From positions 1-64,000 of the forward strand of contig KV918961.1 of assembly GCA_002049455.2 (NCBI GenBank): DNA of 64,000 nt, in the 5' to 3' direction. The DNA comes from Porphyra umbilicalis (taxonomy: Eukaryota > Rhodophyta > Bangiophyceae > Bangiales > Bangiaceae). The translations under genes were made by a program, and so were the position numbers. The notes under the pieces are model-generated. The model searched no databases. It saw nothing but the letters and a program-made list of their open reading frames with translations, and was not told the DNA's origin. Every line of letters starts with the position of its first letter. Position 1 is the first letter of the stretch. Of the stretch, positions 32,843 to 44,474 are shown in pieces.

Positions 32843-33399
32843 CGTGCCCTCACCTGTATGATGACTTGCAAAGATTGAGAGCTTCTTTGAATGCTTGTGT
32901 TAAGCGCTGATTAAGCCCCATTATAAACGGCACGCTCAGAACGTGCATGCACGCGTGTCCACCAATGTACGCACGCCGTTCCAATCACGCCCCCTATTTC
33001 TTAACTTTTCGCCCAAGAATGGTGTCTCCGCACACGAAGAACTTGCCTGCTCTCGCCGCCCGAGTTGGCCCGCGCCACGTCGGGGGGCTTCGCGTTGAAC
33101 TACCGCGTGCTCGCACGCGTGTGGGCGACGGGGAGGGGGGGGCGGGGCGCATGGACGAGCTCCGCCTCGTCGGGGGGCGGCCGACCCCATAATGCGCAGC
33201 TGCTCGCCGACGTGCTCCGCGTGCGGGTTGTGCGTGGCGCGGGGGGGGGCTCGGCGTGCGGCCGACGCGTTGGCGGCCGGGCGTGAGCGGCGTGCCGTTG
33301 GCCGTAGGGCGAGCGTCACACCACCCCCGCCGCCGCCGCCGCCACCGCCGGCATCGCCGCCGTCACCGCCGCCGCCGCCACCGCCACCGCCAGCACCTT

Positions 33400-33870
33400 T
33401 CCCCCCGGCTGCGCGCATGGATCGCGTCGCGAGTGCCGTCACCGACAGCACTGCCGGCGCGGGCGCGTTGGCCTTGGACGGCGGCAGCGCATGCGGCGCC
33501 AGCGCCGTCACCCTTGGCGGTGCAGAGCAGCAGCGGCGTCGGCTCCCGCGCCGCCAGCACCGCGTCGACCGACGCCGTCAGCAGCACGGAAAACGTCGGG
33601 CGCACGACCCGCGCTGTCGGGCAGCGCCGCCACGGTCGCGAGCGTCAGCCGGAGGGCGGGCCGCTCGCGAAGACGCGCGAACAGGTCGGGGCGGGCGCCC
33701 TCTGCAATTCCCCCCGGAATGCCGGCTGCGGCGGCCACCTCGGCGCCGTCCGCGGACAAGAGGACGAGTGACAACTCGGTGCCAGGCGTTGCCCGCTTGG
33801 CCGCCGCGTACGCAGTGTGGCCGTCTCCGCACGCGCGGCTGCCGGCGGCAGCAGCAGCGTGGCACGGCAT
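33400..33870 (-). pseudogene. Possible decayed ankyrin-like coding fragment
   Basis: On the minus strand, pieces such as CGDGHTAYAAAKRATPG, then LFARLRERPALRLTLATVAAL, then SVLLTASVDAVLAA and TPLLLCTAKGDGA read like alanine-rich helical repeats resembling ankyrin repeats. The pieces lie in two frames, and no start or end can be defined. Composition alone could produce such strings in this DNA, so the call is weak. Confidence 0.28.
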
Positions 33871-34697
33871 GGTGGGGGGTAGGGAGACGAGGGAACGGCG
33901 GGGGGGGGGGTGGTGCCCGCGCGTGGCAGTGATCAGCAGCTGAAGTCGCCCGTTGGGACCCGCTCGTCGGGTCGGCCGCGTGCCCCGCGTGGGCGGGTGG
34001 GCGCGCGGGCGAGCCGCGGTGCAATTCACTGTCTTTTCCGAGCGAGCGGCGGGCCGTGGGGGGCGCCCGCGTCGCCCGCCCCGCCGCCCGCCGTCATTTC
34101 CTGTTGTCACCCGTGCGGCCTCTGCGTCGGGGAGAGGGGGGGGGGTGTCGCGAGGGGGGGGACGGCCCCAGGCGATGGGGCGAGTGGCGATGCCGCCGCC
34201 CCGCGTGGCAGGCAGCGCGGCCGCAGTCGACGGTTGCGGCAGAGCTGGAGGGGTGGGGGTTGTGGCGAGCCAAACGGGCGCTCCTGCACGGGATCGTTTG
34301 CATCGCTGCTTCTTTACCTTTTTTGACATTCCTTTGGACCAACTTTCTGAGGTGGCGCGCGCCGAGGCTGTCCGTTGCGCTTGCGCCCTCTTTAATTTTA
34401 AAAAAGAGAAATCCTCAGCTGGATTGCGAGGGCTCACTTGTAAATTCGGCGCACATGAAAAAGGAGCAAATGTAGCCCTCGTTAGAGAAACAATAGGGCC
34501 TAAATGTTTTAGCACGTGTGGCGTTGCCGAACGGAAAAAGCCAAGAGGTCCTCCCTCGCTGTCTGCACCACCCCGGCTGGCCCTCTGTCACACCAGTGGC
34601 TCCCGACGGTCCCGTGGTGGCGGTCTCAGCCTCCATGGCAGTCGAAAGTGGTCGCAGGCAACGCCCCCTGACGCGACAAACGGGTCAGTCAGAGACA

Positions 34698-36155
34698 TCA
34701 AGCGCCCCACTTCTCATCGGATTGTTCCTCTTCCTCCTCTTGGTCCTCTGCGTTGGCAGGTACCTGAGGCGCCAACTCGTCTGGCGGCGGACGCCACCCC
34801 GGTGGCGGCTCCTCTTCATCCTCCTGCTCCAAATCGGAAGGCCTTGACGCCGGGTGGTGCGCACCGGCGTCTGCGGTACGGGAAGGAGATCCACCCCGTC
34901 TGCACCCCGGGATGGTGCTAAGGGAGGCATTTCCAGTGGATGGCGTCGTGGAAGCTGCGGCGACGTCACGACATTTTTGCTCAGCGGCTGCGGCCTCCAA
35001 CATCCGGTCGCGAAAACGGCAGAGGTGGTCGCTCCGGGACGTTCGGAGGCCCTTAATTTTGGCGTTCATGCTGTCGTGGAGTGTGGCATGTTGGAGCCGG
35101 TCCTCAGCAGTCCGCGCCGACTGGAACCCCGCGATGGCGGCGGCACGACGGTACATGGCAATGTCCAACTCTTGTACGTAGGTGGTCCCGCCCAGGTGAG
35201 GGCCGCCTTGACATCCGCGCAATGGCGCCACCTCCCACGCGGAAATTTCTTGCTGCGCTGCCGCCTTGACGGCCGCGCGCTGGCTATCGTTGAGTAAGTT
35301 GCGCGCTTGAGCGCATGCCATTCTCTTGACAATTCGTCTGGCGGCCGCTCTCTGGCAGTCCAGCTTCCGCTTGCGGCTGCTCGCGCCGACCAGCCGTGGG
35401 TCTGCGGCCGGCAGGGGGGTGTGCTTGGGGTGCGCGTCCCACTGTGCCGCCAAACCCGTCCCCGGTCGGGGTGGTGGTGGTGGTTGAGACAGAGAGGGGG
35501 ATGCGAGGGTAGGCAACCTGCCCGCCACGGTCGACCTCACCGCTTGGTAGTGGGTGGACCCCGTGGTCTGATCGATAGCCGCAGGCCAGTCGACTACGAT
35601 CGCGTCGGGGTTGCCATTTTGCAACGCCGGCGCGCTCGCAGCGGTGTTGTTGCCCTCCTCCTCTTCGGCAGCCGCCCCCGTCTCTTGTCGCCGCCGCTCG
35701 AGACGGTGGTCGACCATCCACGCCTCCAAAGCAGCGCCCCGCGCATGCGCGAAATCGACCATCTCTGGACTGACCTCGGGGGCGTCCTCCAGCGCTTGCG
35801 CCCACGAGTCCCATAGGATGGGGCGCCCGATAGCATTCGGGTAGTGGAGGGGTCCCTCGCCGTCGTCGAAGCCAGGTTCATCACCACGCTCTTCGTAGCC
35901 GAAAGGGTAGAGAAAATCGACGGGGTGCGACGTGAGGGGAAGGTCCAGGTCAATAAAAGGACTCAGATCTGGCGGGTACTCCGGATCAGGCGACGTCTCG
36001 TGGACGATGGAAGGAGCGTTGGGAATGAGGGGGGCTTGCTGAGGCACAATGGCGTCCTCGTCGGGGTCACCCGGGGCACCTCCGTCACCGTCTGGCACCT
36101 CCGCGTCTGGTGTCGGATTTGGGGCGGCTGGAGGCGGCGGGGAGTGGCGGTCCAT
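34698..36155 (-). CDS. Unknown protein, related to the protein at 29,670-31,643
   Basis: The 485-aa frame starts at the ATG at 36,155 (MDRHSPPPPAAPNPTPDAEV). The first 180 residues are acidic and proline-rich (DPDEDAIVPQQ, EEEEGNN). Near residue 275 a basic cluster (SSRKRKLDCQRAAARRIVKR) precedes a helical region (NDSQRAAVKAAAQQEISAWEV, later RTAEDRLQHATLHDSMNAKI). The end is acidic again (EDQEEEEEQSDEKWGA). No family is recognised. Relative to the protein at 29,670-31,643 the order acidic front, basic cluster, AAV-A---E--A-EV helix and C-terminal coil is the same, with low but orderly similarity. The two lie about 3 kb apart on one strand, so they are diverged duplicates or the matching genes of two related elements. 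DNA binding is plausible from the basic cluster but unproven. Confidence 0.6.
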   Translation of the reverse strand: MDRHSPPPPAAPNPTPDAEVPDGDGGAPGDPDEDAIVPQQAPLIPNAPSIVHETSPDPEYPPDLSPFIDLDLPLTSHPVDFLYPFGYEERGDEPGFDDGEGPLHYPNAIGRPILWDSWAQALEDAPEVSPEMVDFAHARGAALEAWMVDHRLERRRQETGAAAEEEEGNNTAASAPALQNGNPDAIVVDWPAAIDQTTGSTHYQAVRSTVAGRLPTLASPSLSQPPPPPRPGTGLAAQWDAHPKHTPLPAADPRLVGASSRKRKLDCQRAAARRIVKRMACAQARNLLNDSQRAAVKAAAQQEISAWEVAPLRGCQGGPHLGGTTYVQELDIAMYRRAAAIAGFQSARTAEDRLQHATLHDSMNAKIKGLRTSRSDHLCRFRDRMLEAAAAEQKCRDVAAASTTPSTGNASLSTIPGCRRGGSPSRTADAGAHHPASRPSDLEQEDEEEPPPGWRPPPDELAPQVPANAEDQEEEEEQSDEKWGA

Positions 36156-38749
36156 GACGACCTGTCGTTGACTTCCGGCTCACCTCCACACCCAAGAGAG
36201 GCGGGCGCGTCAGCAGGTCACGACCAAGGAGGTAAAGCATAATAGGGTATCAGTCCTCATTGGAAGCGAGTGCAGCCACCGTTCTCGTTAGACTAGCTGT
36301 CCATGACCGTGTACGGACGCATCCATGTCCCTAGCTACTGCTTCTCGAATGAGATGGCTGTTCAAGATCGGCAGGACAGCCTCTATCGTCCACGGCACCC
36401 CTATTGCTTACCTTGATGCGCAGGTGCCGTTGACACCCCGAGCGGCTCAACTAAAGGGCACGCCGCGTCCGTGTCGATGACCAGTACGGAAGCAGGCGGG
36501 ACATGCACTCGTACGCATCCACCGGCGGGGATAGTATGTGGCGTGCCGCAGTGCTTCTTATCACATGCGCCATGCCGCGCTGCGCCCACGCGAATGAAAC
36601 GCAAGGCCATGCCGGTGCGGCCGCCGCGGTTGTGCTGAAACAGCAGTGCGCGGCATCGTGCCGACGGTACGACGGGCCCCCTCCTCCCACACCGGCTTGA
36701 CCGCCCCCGGCGATAGGCGCCGGTGGAGGCAGGCGCAGACACACGAGCCGCGCTCGGGTGGGACATGTACTTACACGCTGAGCGAAACACGGCGTACCCG
36801 CCTCCCACTGCTGCACTGCGGCCAAGACAGGGGTTTTTCGAACGCCCCGCCCGAGCGAGAGGGGGGCGTGTGGAAGACCCTCGAAACGAGATGAAAAAAC
36901 CCACTCGCATTGGCTCCCAGTCCCTCCCACCCCAAAAGTGATGGAAGCGAGGCGACCCGTGCCATTATCCGCACGATGGTTGTTCGGGCCGGCCGAGTCT
37001 GTCACCAATGTCTGGCTCCACGACTCCCCTCGCCCACATGCTGCTTTTGCTCCCGTTGATCTCGGACCCATACCCCCTCACACTGTTTCTCTCGCGTGGA
37101 GATTCCCGGTTAGGCGTTTTCCAGGCTGGACGCCGTGTGGTGGGTTCGGGCCCCGCACGATGCGGTCGGCGAGGGGGCGGCACAGCGTATGCCTGCGACG
37201 GATTGGGGGCGGGCTCGGCAGCCGCACAAACGCAGCTGACAGGGATCAGCAGAGCGCGCCGACGACAGGGAGCACCAAATGGGGGCATGCAGTCCTGCCG
37301 CCTCTCCCCGAACGCCCCGAATGTTGGCCTACTTCTAGACGTCCCTACTTGCCCACTGTTTTGGGTAGCCGCAGAGGGCAGCCAGGCTGGATTGGCGCCA
37401 CGCAGGACGCTGCCACGCGGCCTCCGCCCAGCGCGCAGCACCGCGCGTCGCTTGTCGCTCCTGTCATGCATTGTTGCTCCACTGCGCCAATAAAAGAAAG
37501 GAGTCGCCGTCGCGTCACAGCCCCAGATCTCGACCGCGGTGTTTGCGCGCCGCCATGGCCCTGTGGGCCCGCCAGGTCAGAAACGGCTGGCGGGGGTGCC
37601 GCCGAGGTGGATCGCTGCGCCATCGCCGTGACACATGACACTGTCATTGATCGCGCCACTGGCAGCCCCCCACGTGGCGGCGATGTCCGGCCTCACGCCA
37701 GACGCGCTGGTCCCCCGCGCGCACCGACCGCGGCGTGCACGCGCGGAGTGCTGGGCCCCTCCAGAGCCTGAGCATCAACGGCCAGCGGGCGGTGTGCGCG
37801 GTTCGTGTCGAGGCGCGCCCTCCCCCTTTTCTGCCTCTTGAGGCAGACTACCCCGTCTGCGCCTGCGTCCGCACCCGCGCACCAATGGGAGCCTGGAGGG
37901 GGCCCCACCCTGCAACGATAACGAGCCCACCGTGTGTTCACGCCTCACGGGTATGGATACACCGCGGACGCCCAAGGAGGCGGTTGCGCCGCACTCGCAC
38001 ACGCTGAGCCCCCCGAGGCACACCGCGCGCGAGGCACCGCAGGAGAGGTCCAATGGCGCCTGAGGAGGCGATCAGCATGGCACAAGACGGCGTGCGCGGG
38101 CCTCGACCGTCGCGCGTCACGGAATGGGCGAGGCGTGGAGGGTGTGGGAGCCGGGCGACCGACGGTCAACCACGTCGCGCCCGTTTTTTCGCCCCCCACA
38201 CAAAAAAAAACCAACGGGACTCGCGCGGACGGGTGACGGCGATTGGGCGCGTAGAGCGAATGGCTGGGACATCCGACAAGGCGATGGACACCAGCGCACA
38301 AAGTGGGGGGGAAAACGGTCCCGTGATGCAGGCAAAAAGGAGGACCAGAGAAACAAACAGATGGGGAGCCAACGGCAAGCAACGGGGGGACCGCCGAACA
38401 TCCTCTTCCTGCCGCTGCCGCCCCTCTCGCAGCTGCCGCACGTCCCACCTACAACTTCCGCGACCAGGCAGACGCGCCACAAGGGATTCACCGTGTCGGG
38501 TACACGCCCGACGGTCGTCGACCTCCAACGCGCAGCACCCGTCGTGGAGGTCAGCCATCGCCCCCCTCTTCCAACCATCGTCCCCATCTTCGTACTCGCG
38601 CGGCAGCGTTCGTCCCTCCCCAAGGGGACCGTGGTGTCGGTCCGCTCCAGCCAACGGCGACGCAGTGGCACCGACGGGGGGAAAGGGTGCCCACCCCGCC
38701 GCAAAGGCAGCGACGCCCCAGCCTAGCGCGTCCCCCGGTCACCGGGGAC

Positions 38750-38830
38750 CAGAGACAGTCCCGCGCGGTCTGCTGCATCACGGTGATGCAGCATCACGGT
38801 GATGCAGCAGACCGCGCGGGACTGTCTCTG
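38750..38830. repeat. 81-bp near-perfect palindrome
   Basis: Bases 38,750-38,789 are the reverse complement of 38,791-38,830 except at one pair next to the centre, with a single central A. The arms begin CAGAGACAGTCCCGCGCGGT. The inner part has an extra internal symmetry, GCATCACGGTGATGC, so the strand can form one long hairpin or two small ones. Confidence 0.9.
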
Positions 38831-39663
38831 ACCCGCACCCAGGCGCAGGACCGCCCCCGCCCCGACGGGAGGGTGGCGCCGCCCCTGGTGACCGCCTAAC
38901 ACAGGGCGCGGTAGCTGCGCCCGTCACGCCGCCGCACCCCCCCGCCTGAGAGCGGCCGGCATACCATGCATAAACCTGGAGACGGCGCACCGTGACCAAT
39001 CGTTACGTCCGGGACCGAGGTAACGACTGGTTCAGAATGAGAGTAAGAACAGGCAGAGCCCATGGGAGGGTTAGCGAAAAGGTAAGTGTTGGTTCTCGTG
39101 CGTCCTCCATAACCAATACAGAGGACGGTCTAACAGCTGACAGATGTTGCAATAGCTGCATTAGTGCTCATAGTGATTAGAGACTAACGCATTATAGCGC
39201 CGCATCGACTCGGGTGCGCGATCGTGTGCGCGCGGCGCGGGCAGAACCTGCCTAGAGGGTGCGCTTCGGCGAACATGGCGTTGCAATACTTGGCCTTTCT
39301 CCCACGGGTAGCGGCTGGCCGCGCGGGCGGTTCATGGACGGAGGGTCGCGGGTGGACGCGTTCGTCAGCGCTGACGCTGTGGCAGTCCCGGGCGTACACG
39401 GCAACCATATAGAGGGAACAGAAGCATCTGTTACCTTGCAGGGCGGCGTGTCCGTGCGAGCAACGGGCGTCCGCACGTGCAACGGGCGCCGGCACCCGGG
39501 CGCATGCGCCTCTCCCCACTCACAGACGCATTCCCTCCAGTAGATGGTCTGCTATTCACGCTCTAAACGCGCTCAATGCGGACGAAAAATGACGCGCGTT
39601 AATCCTATGCAGTCGACGACAATCAGCTCCGTGAGATCGCCCTCGCCCTCCACTTACGTCCAT

Positions 39664-39705
39664 TGCACCCAACTGTTGGAGTGCGGGATTTTTGGGAGAA
39701 CGGCT
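39664..39705. repeat. Solo end of the 133-bp MITE family
   Basis: This segment matches the right end of the MITE at 22,648-22,780 (TTGGAGTGCGGG, then a T-run, GGGAGAACGGCTG) and is followed by TA. No left end is visible nearby, so it is a broken copy or a single end. Confidence 0.65.
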
Positions 39706-40006
39706 GTAGTGGATGGCAACGGCGCCCGGCCATGACAGGCCACACGACGGTGCGTTCGACGGCCGGTTAATAGGCTTCTTAGTATTGCACTTTGCATGGA
39801 CCTTACAGCTAGATCCATGTATTACAGTATGTAGCCCCTGCTAAAAAGAGTTCTGACCAGAACTCCTCCCGTATTTCAAATAAAAGCCAGGTTATGCATG
39901 GTACGCCGGCCCTGAGCGCCGCGCCCTCCCCATGCGGCCACCCGCCCAGCGTACCACGCTGCTCCTCACCCCGCCGCCGCCAACGCACCACCCCCGACGC
40001 ACGCGC

Positions 40007-40097
40007 GGGGGCCAACGAAGATGGGCCAACGCATGGGGGCCAACACCGCACGTGGGCCAACGCACGTGGGCCAACGCACGGGGGCCAACGCATGGCC
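40007..40097. repeat. Short tandem repeat, GGGCCAACGCAC-type units
   Basis: Six units of about 14-16 bp (GGGCCAACGCACGT and variants) lie just downstream of the HIT zinc-finger stop. Confidence 0.7.
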
Positions 40098-40148
40098 GAG
40101 CGGGCCTCCCCCACCCCCCCCCTTCCCCCCCCCCCCCCCAGCCACCCG

Positions 40149-40285
40149 TCAGCCCGCCCACGCCTGTTGCAGCACGCGCTCCACGGCGGCGACGTACGCC
40201 CCCCCCCCCCCCCCGGCGACCGCCACGACGCCAGGACGGCGGCGGCGCGGTGGACCCCCCCCCCCCCCCCGCCCCCCCCACCCCC

Positions 40286-40318
<33 letters not shown>

Positions 40319-40887
40319 GACGCGTCGAGCGCCGACGCGAGCGCCGCGAGGCCGTCGGCCACCCCCGCCGACGGGGCAGACGCGGCGGCGGCAATGGCCG
40401 GGTCGGCCGCCAAGGCGGCCGCCACGGCGGGGGGCAGGGGCGGCAGCGTGACGGCCACGCTGCGGCGGCCGCTGCTGCTGCCCGCCGGCGGCGTGGGCGT
40501 GGGCGCAGCCGCCGTGGCAGCGGCGGCGGCGGGCAAGGGGAGGGGGGGGGGGGAGGCGCCGGCGCGGCACCGTCCAAGGCGCGCAGCGGCGGCGTGTCGG
40601 CGGCTGTCGGCAGGCCCCCCACGGGGGGGTGGGGGCGTCAGCCGCCCCCAGCGGCGGCAGCAGCGGCGGCAGCGGCGGCGACGGCGGCGCCGCGGGCACC
40701 GCCACCACCGGCGGCGGCGGCGGCAGCGGCGGCGGCGGCGGGAAGCAGGGGGTGGCCTTGTGCTTGCGGCAACACGCGACGGAGCAGTAGGGGGAGCGGC
40801 ACGTCGGGCACTTGTACTTTGGGGTGCCCCGCCCGCACACGGCGCACGCGGGCGCGTCGTCTGACGCGGGGGGGTGGCGGCGGGCAT
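40149..40887 (-). CDS. HIT-type zinc-finger protein (ZNHIT-like), broken by G/C-run frame shifts
   Basis: The ATG at 40,887 lies 13 bases before a 7-base C run (40,868-40,874 on the plus strand are G). One extra base there joins the ATG directly to the zinc-finger frame. That frame reads CAVCGRGTPKYKCPTCRSPY followed by CSVACCRKHKATPC, the spacing of the HIT zinc finger, which binds two zinc ions and is found in proteins that assemble snoRNPs and chromatin-remodelling complexes. The middle is proline/alanine-rich. A segment AVAAALAADPAIAAAAS and the end AYVAAVERVLQQAWAG resemble the short C-terminal helices of the family, but they lie in different frames separated by long C runs. The real protein is probably about 240 aa. 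It is divergent to the RUS gene. Confidence 0.68.
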
Positions 40888-41638
40888 GGCGGGCTCGCCG
40901 GGGGGTGACGGGGGGGGAAGAATCAGAGATGGACGCACGGGGGCGCTGGCGATAAGCGGAATGGACAGGGGGGGGAGGGGGGGGGGGGAGGGGGCGGGTG
41001 GCGGGACCGACGCCGCTCGCAGAGTCGCGGGCAGCAACAGGACGCGGATGCGGGCTCACCCGATGGACGACGACAACGACGTCTTGTACGGGCGCTTTCG
41101 TCCCATGCGGATGGAGTATGTACAGATGGGTTGGCAGTCGATGAAGTGGCGGGAGGGAGAGGGGCACCCCCGTGTGGGGACCGCGGGGTCAGCGTCGGGC
41201 GGCACCCACAGCTGGAAGCGCTACGGACAGGTGCGACGTCCGACGTCGCTGGCGGCGACGACGGCGTGGTGTCGCCGCCAATAGCCGAGAGCATCCCTCG
41301 GAAGTATTTGATCCGGCACCCGCACAAAATACATTCAGTACCACCTGCATCACCCCTGTAAGTGTGTCACAAACGAGCGTTGAATCTCGGCGAGAGAAGC
41401 ATTGCCGTGGCCCGAGCTGCTCCCACAGCCGCCCAGACGCAGGTGGGGGTGGAAGGGACGCCGTCCGCGAGGTCGATGCCGCCGCTCGCCCCACACACGG
41501 CGCGCGCACACACACCCCCGCCGCCGCCGCCGTCGTCCCCCCCACCGCCGTGCGCTCCCCCCCCCCCGCTGCATCGTCGCCTCTGGCGTTTGTACACCCG
41601 CGAGTCGCGCGCGCCTCTCCCCCCCGCCCCCCACCCCA
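40888..41638. promoter_or_regulatory. Divergent intergenic region between the ZNHIT-like and RUS genes
   Basis: About 750 bp must hold the promoters and 5' ends of both genes. I found no clear TATA box. It contains long G and C runs and a stretch of balanced sequence at about 41,040-41,400. The RUS reading frame is open further upstream, but no ATG is found before 41,639. Confidence 0.4.
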
Positions 41639-44474
41639 ATGGGCGGATCGCGTCACACCCTGATGGCCGCCTTTGCTGCCCCGGCGGGCGCGGCGCGCCC
41701 GCCCCTCTGCCGCCCCGCCCCGACCGCCACGGCGGCGGCGGTGGTGCGGCGGCGGCCGGATCCCCGCCGCTGGGCATCGACGCTGGCGGTGGCGACCCGG
41801 CGGGCGGGCGCCCGCCGTGGCGGCGCCGTCCCCCCCCCCGCCCCCTCGGCGTCTGTGGCGGCGGCGGCCGCGGCCGCGGGTGCGCCCGCCGCCACGACCG
41901 CCACCCGCCCCGCGACGACGCTTCCCCGCACGGCGGGCCCGACGTCCCGCACGCTGGTCTCCCCCCTCAAGACCCCCGCCCTGGAGCGCGGCGGCGGCGA
42001 CGGCCTCGGCGGCACGGAGCGCGGGCGCGGGCGCGGGCGCATTGCGCTCGCGTGGCTCCGCGAGGTGGGCGACCTCCCCGCCGTCCTCTCGGCGGCCAAG
42101 AGCGCGGCGAGCCGGCCGATTGCGGTGGCCATGCCCGCCGACGCGGGGCGCTTCCGCGCGGAAGCGGCGCGCACGGGGATGGAGTTGCACGTGCTCGGCT
42201 CGGCGGAAGCGGTCGTGCAGTCGGCCGTCTTTCTCGGCGCCAAAATCATTGCGTATGGGGTGCACGAGTCGCCCGAGCGGCGGCGGCAAGAGGCGGTCCT
42301 GTCGGCGGCCGCATCCAAGAGCGTCGTGTCGCTGCGGCCTGTTTTCCTGCCGGGCAGCGACTCGCGGCTGTCGGTGCCGCTCGTCGGGGGGCTGCTCGCC
42401 GCGGCGGCGGTGGGGGGGGGGGGGGGGGGGGGGGATCTCGGTGCTCTTGCCGGCGGTGACGTGACGGTGCCCGTCGACGGCGCCGTGCCGCCGCCGCCGC
42501 CGCCGCCGGCCATGTACGAGACGGGGGATAACGGGGCGGTCAAGGATTACCGCTTTGACGCGGACGGGCGGCTGCTGGCGGGGACGACCGTCGATGGGCG
42601 GACGGGGGCGGAGAAGCTCAATGACCTGCTCACCAAACTGTTTCTCCCAGACGGGTACCCCAACTCGGTCACGTCCGAGTACCTGCGCTTCAGCCAGTGG
42701 GTACGTTGCGGCTCGCGGCTTGCGGTTTGACGTGCCGAGCGCGGCACGGGGGGGGCGGAGCGTGCGCGTGCTGCCTGCTGTGATGGGCCTGGCGCCGCCC
42801 CTCTGTTGACGGTCATTGGCTGGGTCCCTAACGTCTGTATTGTGTGGCGGTGGCTGGCGGGTCCCGGCGCCTTCTTTTTATTTGCAACTCTTTTTTTTTC
42901 CGCTCCTATATCCATATTACCCCCTCCCCCCCCGCCACGTCCACGTGGTCCGCGGTGCCGTCCGTGTCCCCCCACAGCGCGGCGTCCAAAATTTGGCGTC
43001 GGCGGTCATGGGCGTCGTCTCGACCGAGGCGCTGCTCTTTGGCCTCGGCCTCGGCAAGGCGACCGCCGCGTCCGCCGCCGCCGCCCAGTGGATCCTCAAA
43101 GACGGCGCCGGCTACGTGGCCAAAGTGTGGTACGGGTCGGTGGCGGGCAAGCTCATCGACACGGACCCCAAGTCGTACCGCCTCATGGCCGACGGCCTCG
43201 AGGACGTCGGCGGCGCGCTCGAGATCCTCACCCCCCTCTTCCCAAACTACTTTCTGCCGCTCGCGTCGGCCGCGACGGCGCTCAAGGCGGTGGCGGGCAT
43301 GACGGGGACGGCCACCCGCCACTCCATTTACCGGAGTTTGGGGCGCGCGCGGCACAATGTGGGGGAGATTGCGAGCAAGGGCGAGAGCCAGGGGGTGGTG
43401 CTCAAGCTCGGCGGCTTGGCCATGGGACTAACCGTCTCGTCGGTGATTGGGCAGCGCTATTTCCTGTTGCTCTCCACCTACTCGGCGTGCGCGGTCGTGC
43501 ACTTGGCGGCCAACTGGCAGGCGATGAAGTGCGTGCAGTTTACGTCGCTCAACCGGCAGCGGTCCTCAATCGTTATGAATGCCTACCTCGACGCGGTGCT
43601 CGCGCGGCCGGGCGCCGCGCCGCCGGCGCCGCTGCCGCTGCCGACCGCCACCGCCGCGGCCGCGTCGACGACGCGCCGCCGCCGCCGCGGGCCGGTGGGG
43701 TCTGCCCTCTCCCTTTTTGGCCGCGGCGGCGGCGGCGGCGGCCGTAGTAGCGGCGGCGGCGGCGCTGTCGCGACCGTCGAGCCGCCCGCCCCCGCCGTGG
43801 CGGTGCCCGACCCCCGCGCGGTGAGCGGCATGGAGCGCATCCTCCTCCCCCCGTGGGCGGGCTGGCAACCGTCCATCGTCCTCGGCGCGACGGTCGCGGC
43901 CGCCTGCCCGAGCCGCGCCGCCTTTGACGCGGCCGCCGAAACGTTTCGGGGGGAGCGCTGGTTTGCGGTCGCGGGGGGGGGGGCCCCCGCCGCCGCGCCG
44001 TCGCCGGTCGCGGCGGCGGCCGCCGCGACCGCGCCGGCGGCGGTGGTGCCGGCGGGCGGGCAGGTGAAAACCACCACGACGCGGGTGGCGGCGCTGCCGG
44101 CGGAAACGACGGCCACGACGACGACCACGAGTGCGAGGGGCGCGTCTGTGGCGGTGGTCGGCGGGGAGGCTGCCGCCGCCCCCTCCCCCCGCCGCCCCGC
44201 CAAGGCGCACCAGCCGCGCGCGGGCGTCCTCAACGTCATCCTCCACAAGGGCGCGTCCGACGACGATCAGCTGCGGGCCTTTTTTTTCGCCCAAGTGCAC
44301 GCACGCACGCCCGCGGCGCCCGGCGGGACCGAGTTTGGGGGGACGGAGCGGATGGAGGCGGCGTTGGCGGTGGCGCGCCGCCACTATGGGCCGTGGCTGG
44401 CGGCGGCCAAGGCGGCGGGCTGGGAGACAGCCTACCCGATGCTCAACGTGCGGCCGTCGCGGCTGGTGTGGTAG
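41639..44474 (+). CDS. RUS family protein (DUF647, root UV-B sensitive), probably plastid-targeted; one intron
   Basis: Exon 1 is 41,639-42,700, the intron 42,701-42,977 (donor GTACGT, acceptor CCCCCACAG), exon 2 42,978-44,474; the join is in phase 0 and gives 851 aa. The junction falls inside the family hallmark: SVTSEYLRFSQW then RGVQNLASAVMGVVSTEALL. The DUF647 core continues with GAGYVAKVWYGSVAGKLIDTD and LTPLFPNYFLPLASAATALK, and ends VLKLGGLAMGLTVSSVIGQR and NRQRSSIVMNAYLD. RUS proteins act in plastids in UV-B and auxin-related growth and are tied to vitamin B6. The N-terminus (alternative ATG at 41,663, MAAFAAPAGAARPP) is basic and Ala/Arg-rich like a transit peptide. Unusual is a 150-residue insert before the DUF647 part (ALAWLREVGDLPAVLSAAK, then GAKIIAYGVHE) that I do not know from the family. 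Confidence 0.87.

Larger units (their letters stand above)
31644..34697. other. Intergenic, with a possible decayed gene fragment
   Basis: Mostly unique sequence of balanced composition to about 33,000, then GC-rich to 34,300. It contains the short tandem duplication at 32,747-32,842 and the possible fragment at 33,400-33,870. Otherwise no gene is supported. Confidence 0.5.
36156..40148. other. Intergenic, repeat-bearing
   Basis: About 4 kb with no supported gene. Composition varies. It holds the 81-bp near-perfect palindrome (38,750-38,830), a solo MITE end (39,664-39,705) and a short GGGCCAACGCA tandem repeat (40,007-40,097). AATAAA-like words occur at about 37,489 and 39,879, the latter close to where the minus-strand HIT zinc-finger gene might end its transcript. 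Confidence 0.5.

Noticed and set aside
41402-41638. Longer N-terminus of the RUS protein
   Set aside because: No ATG in frame before 41,639; the stretch is Arg/Pro/His low complexity typical of 5' non-coding GC-rich DNA here.
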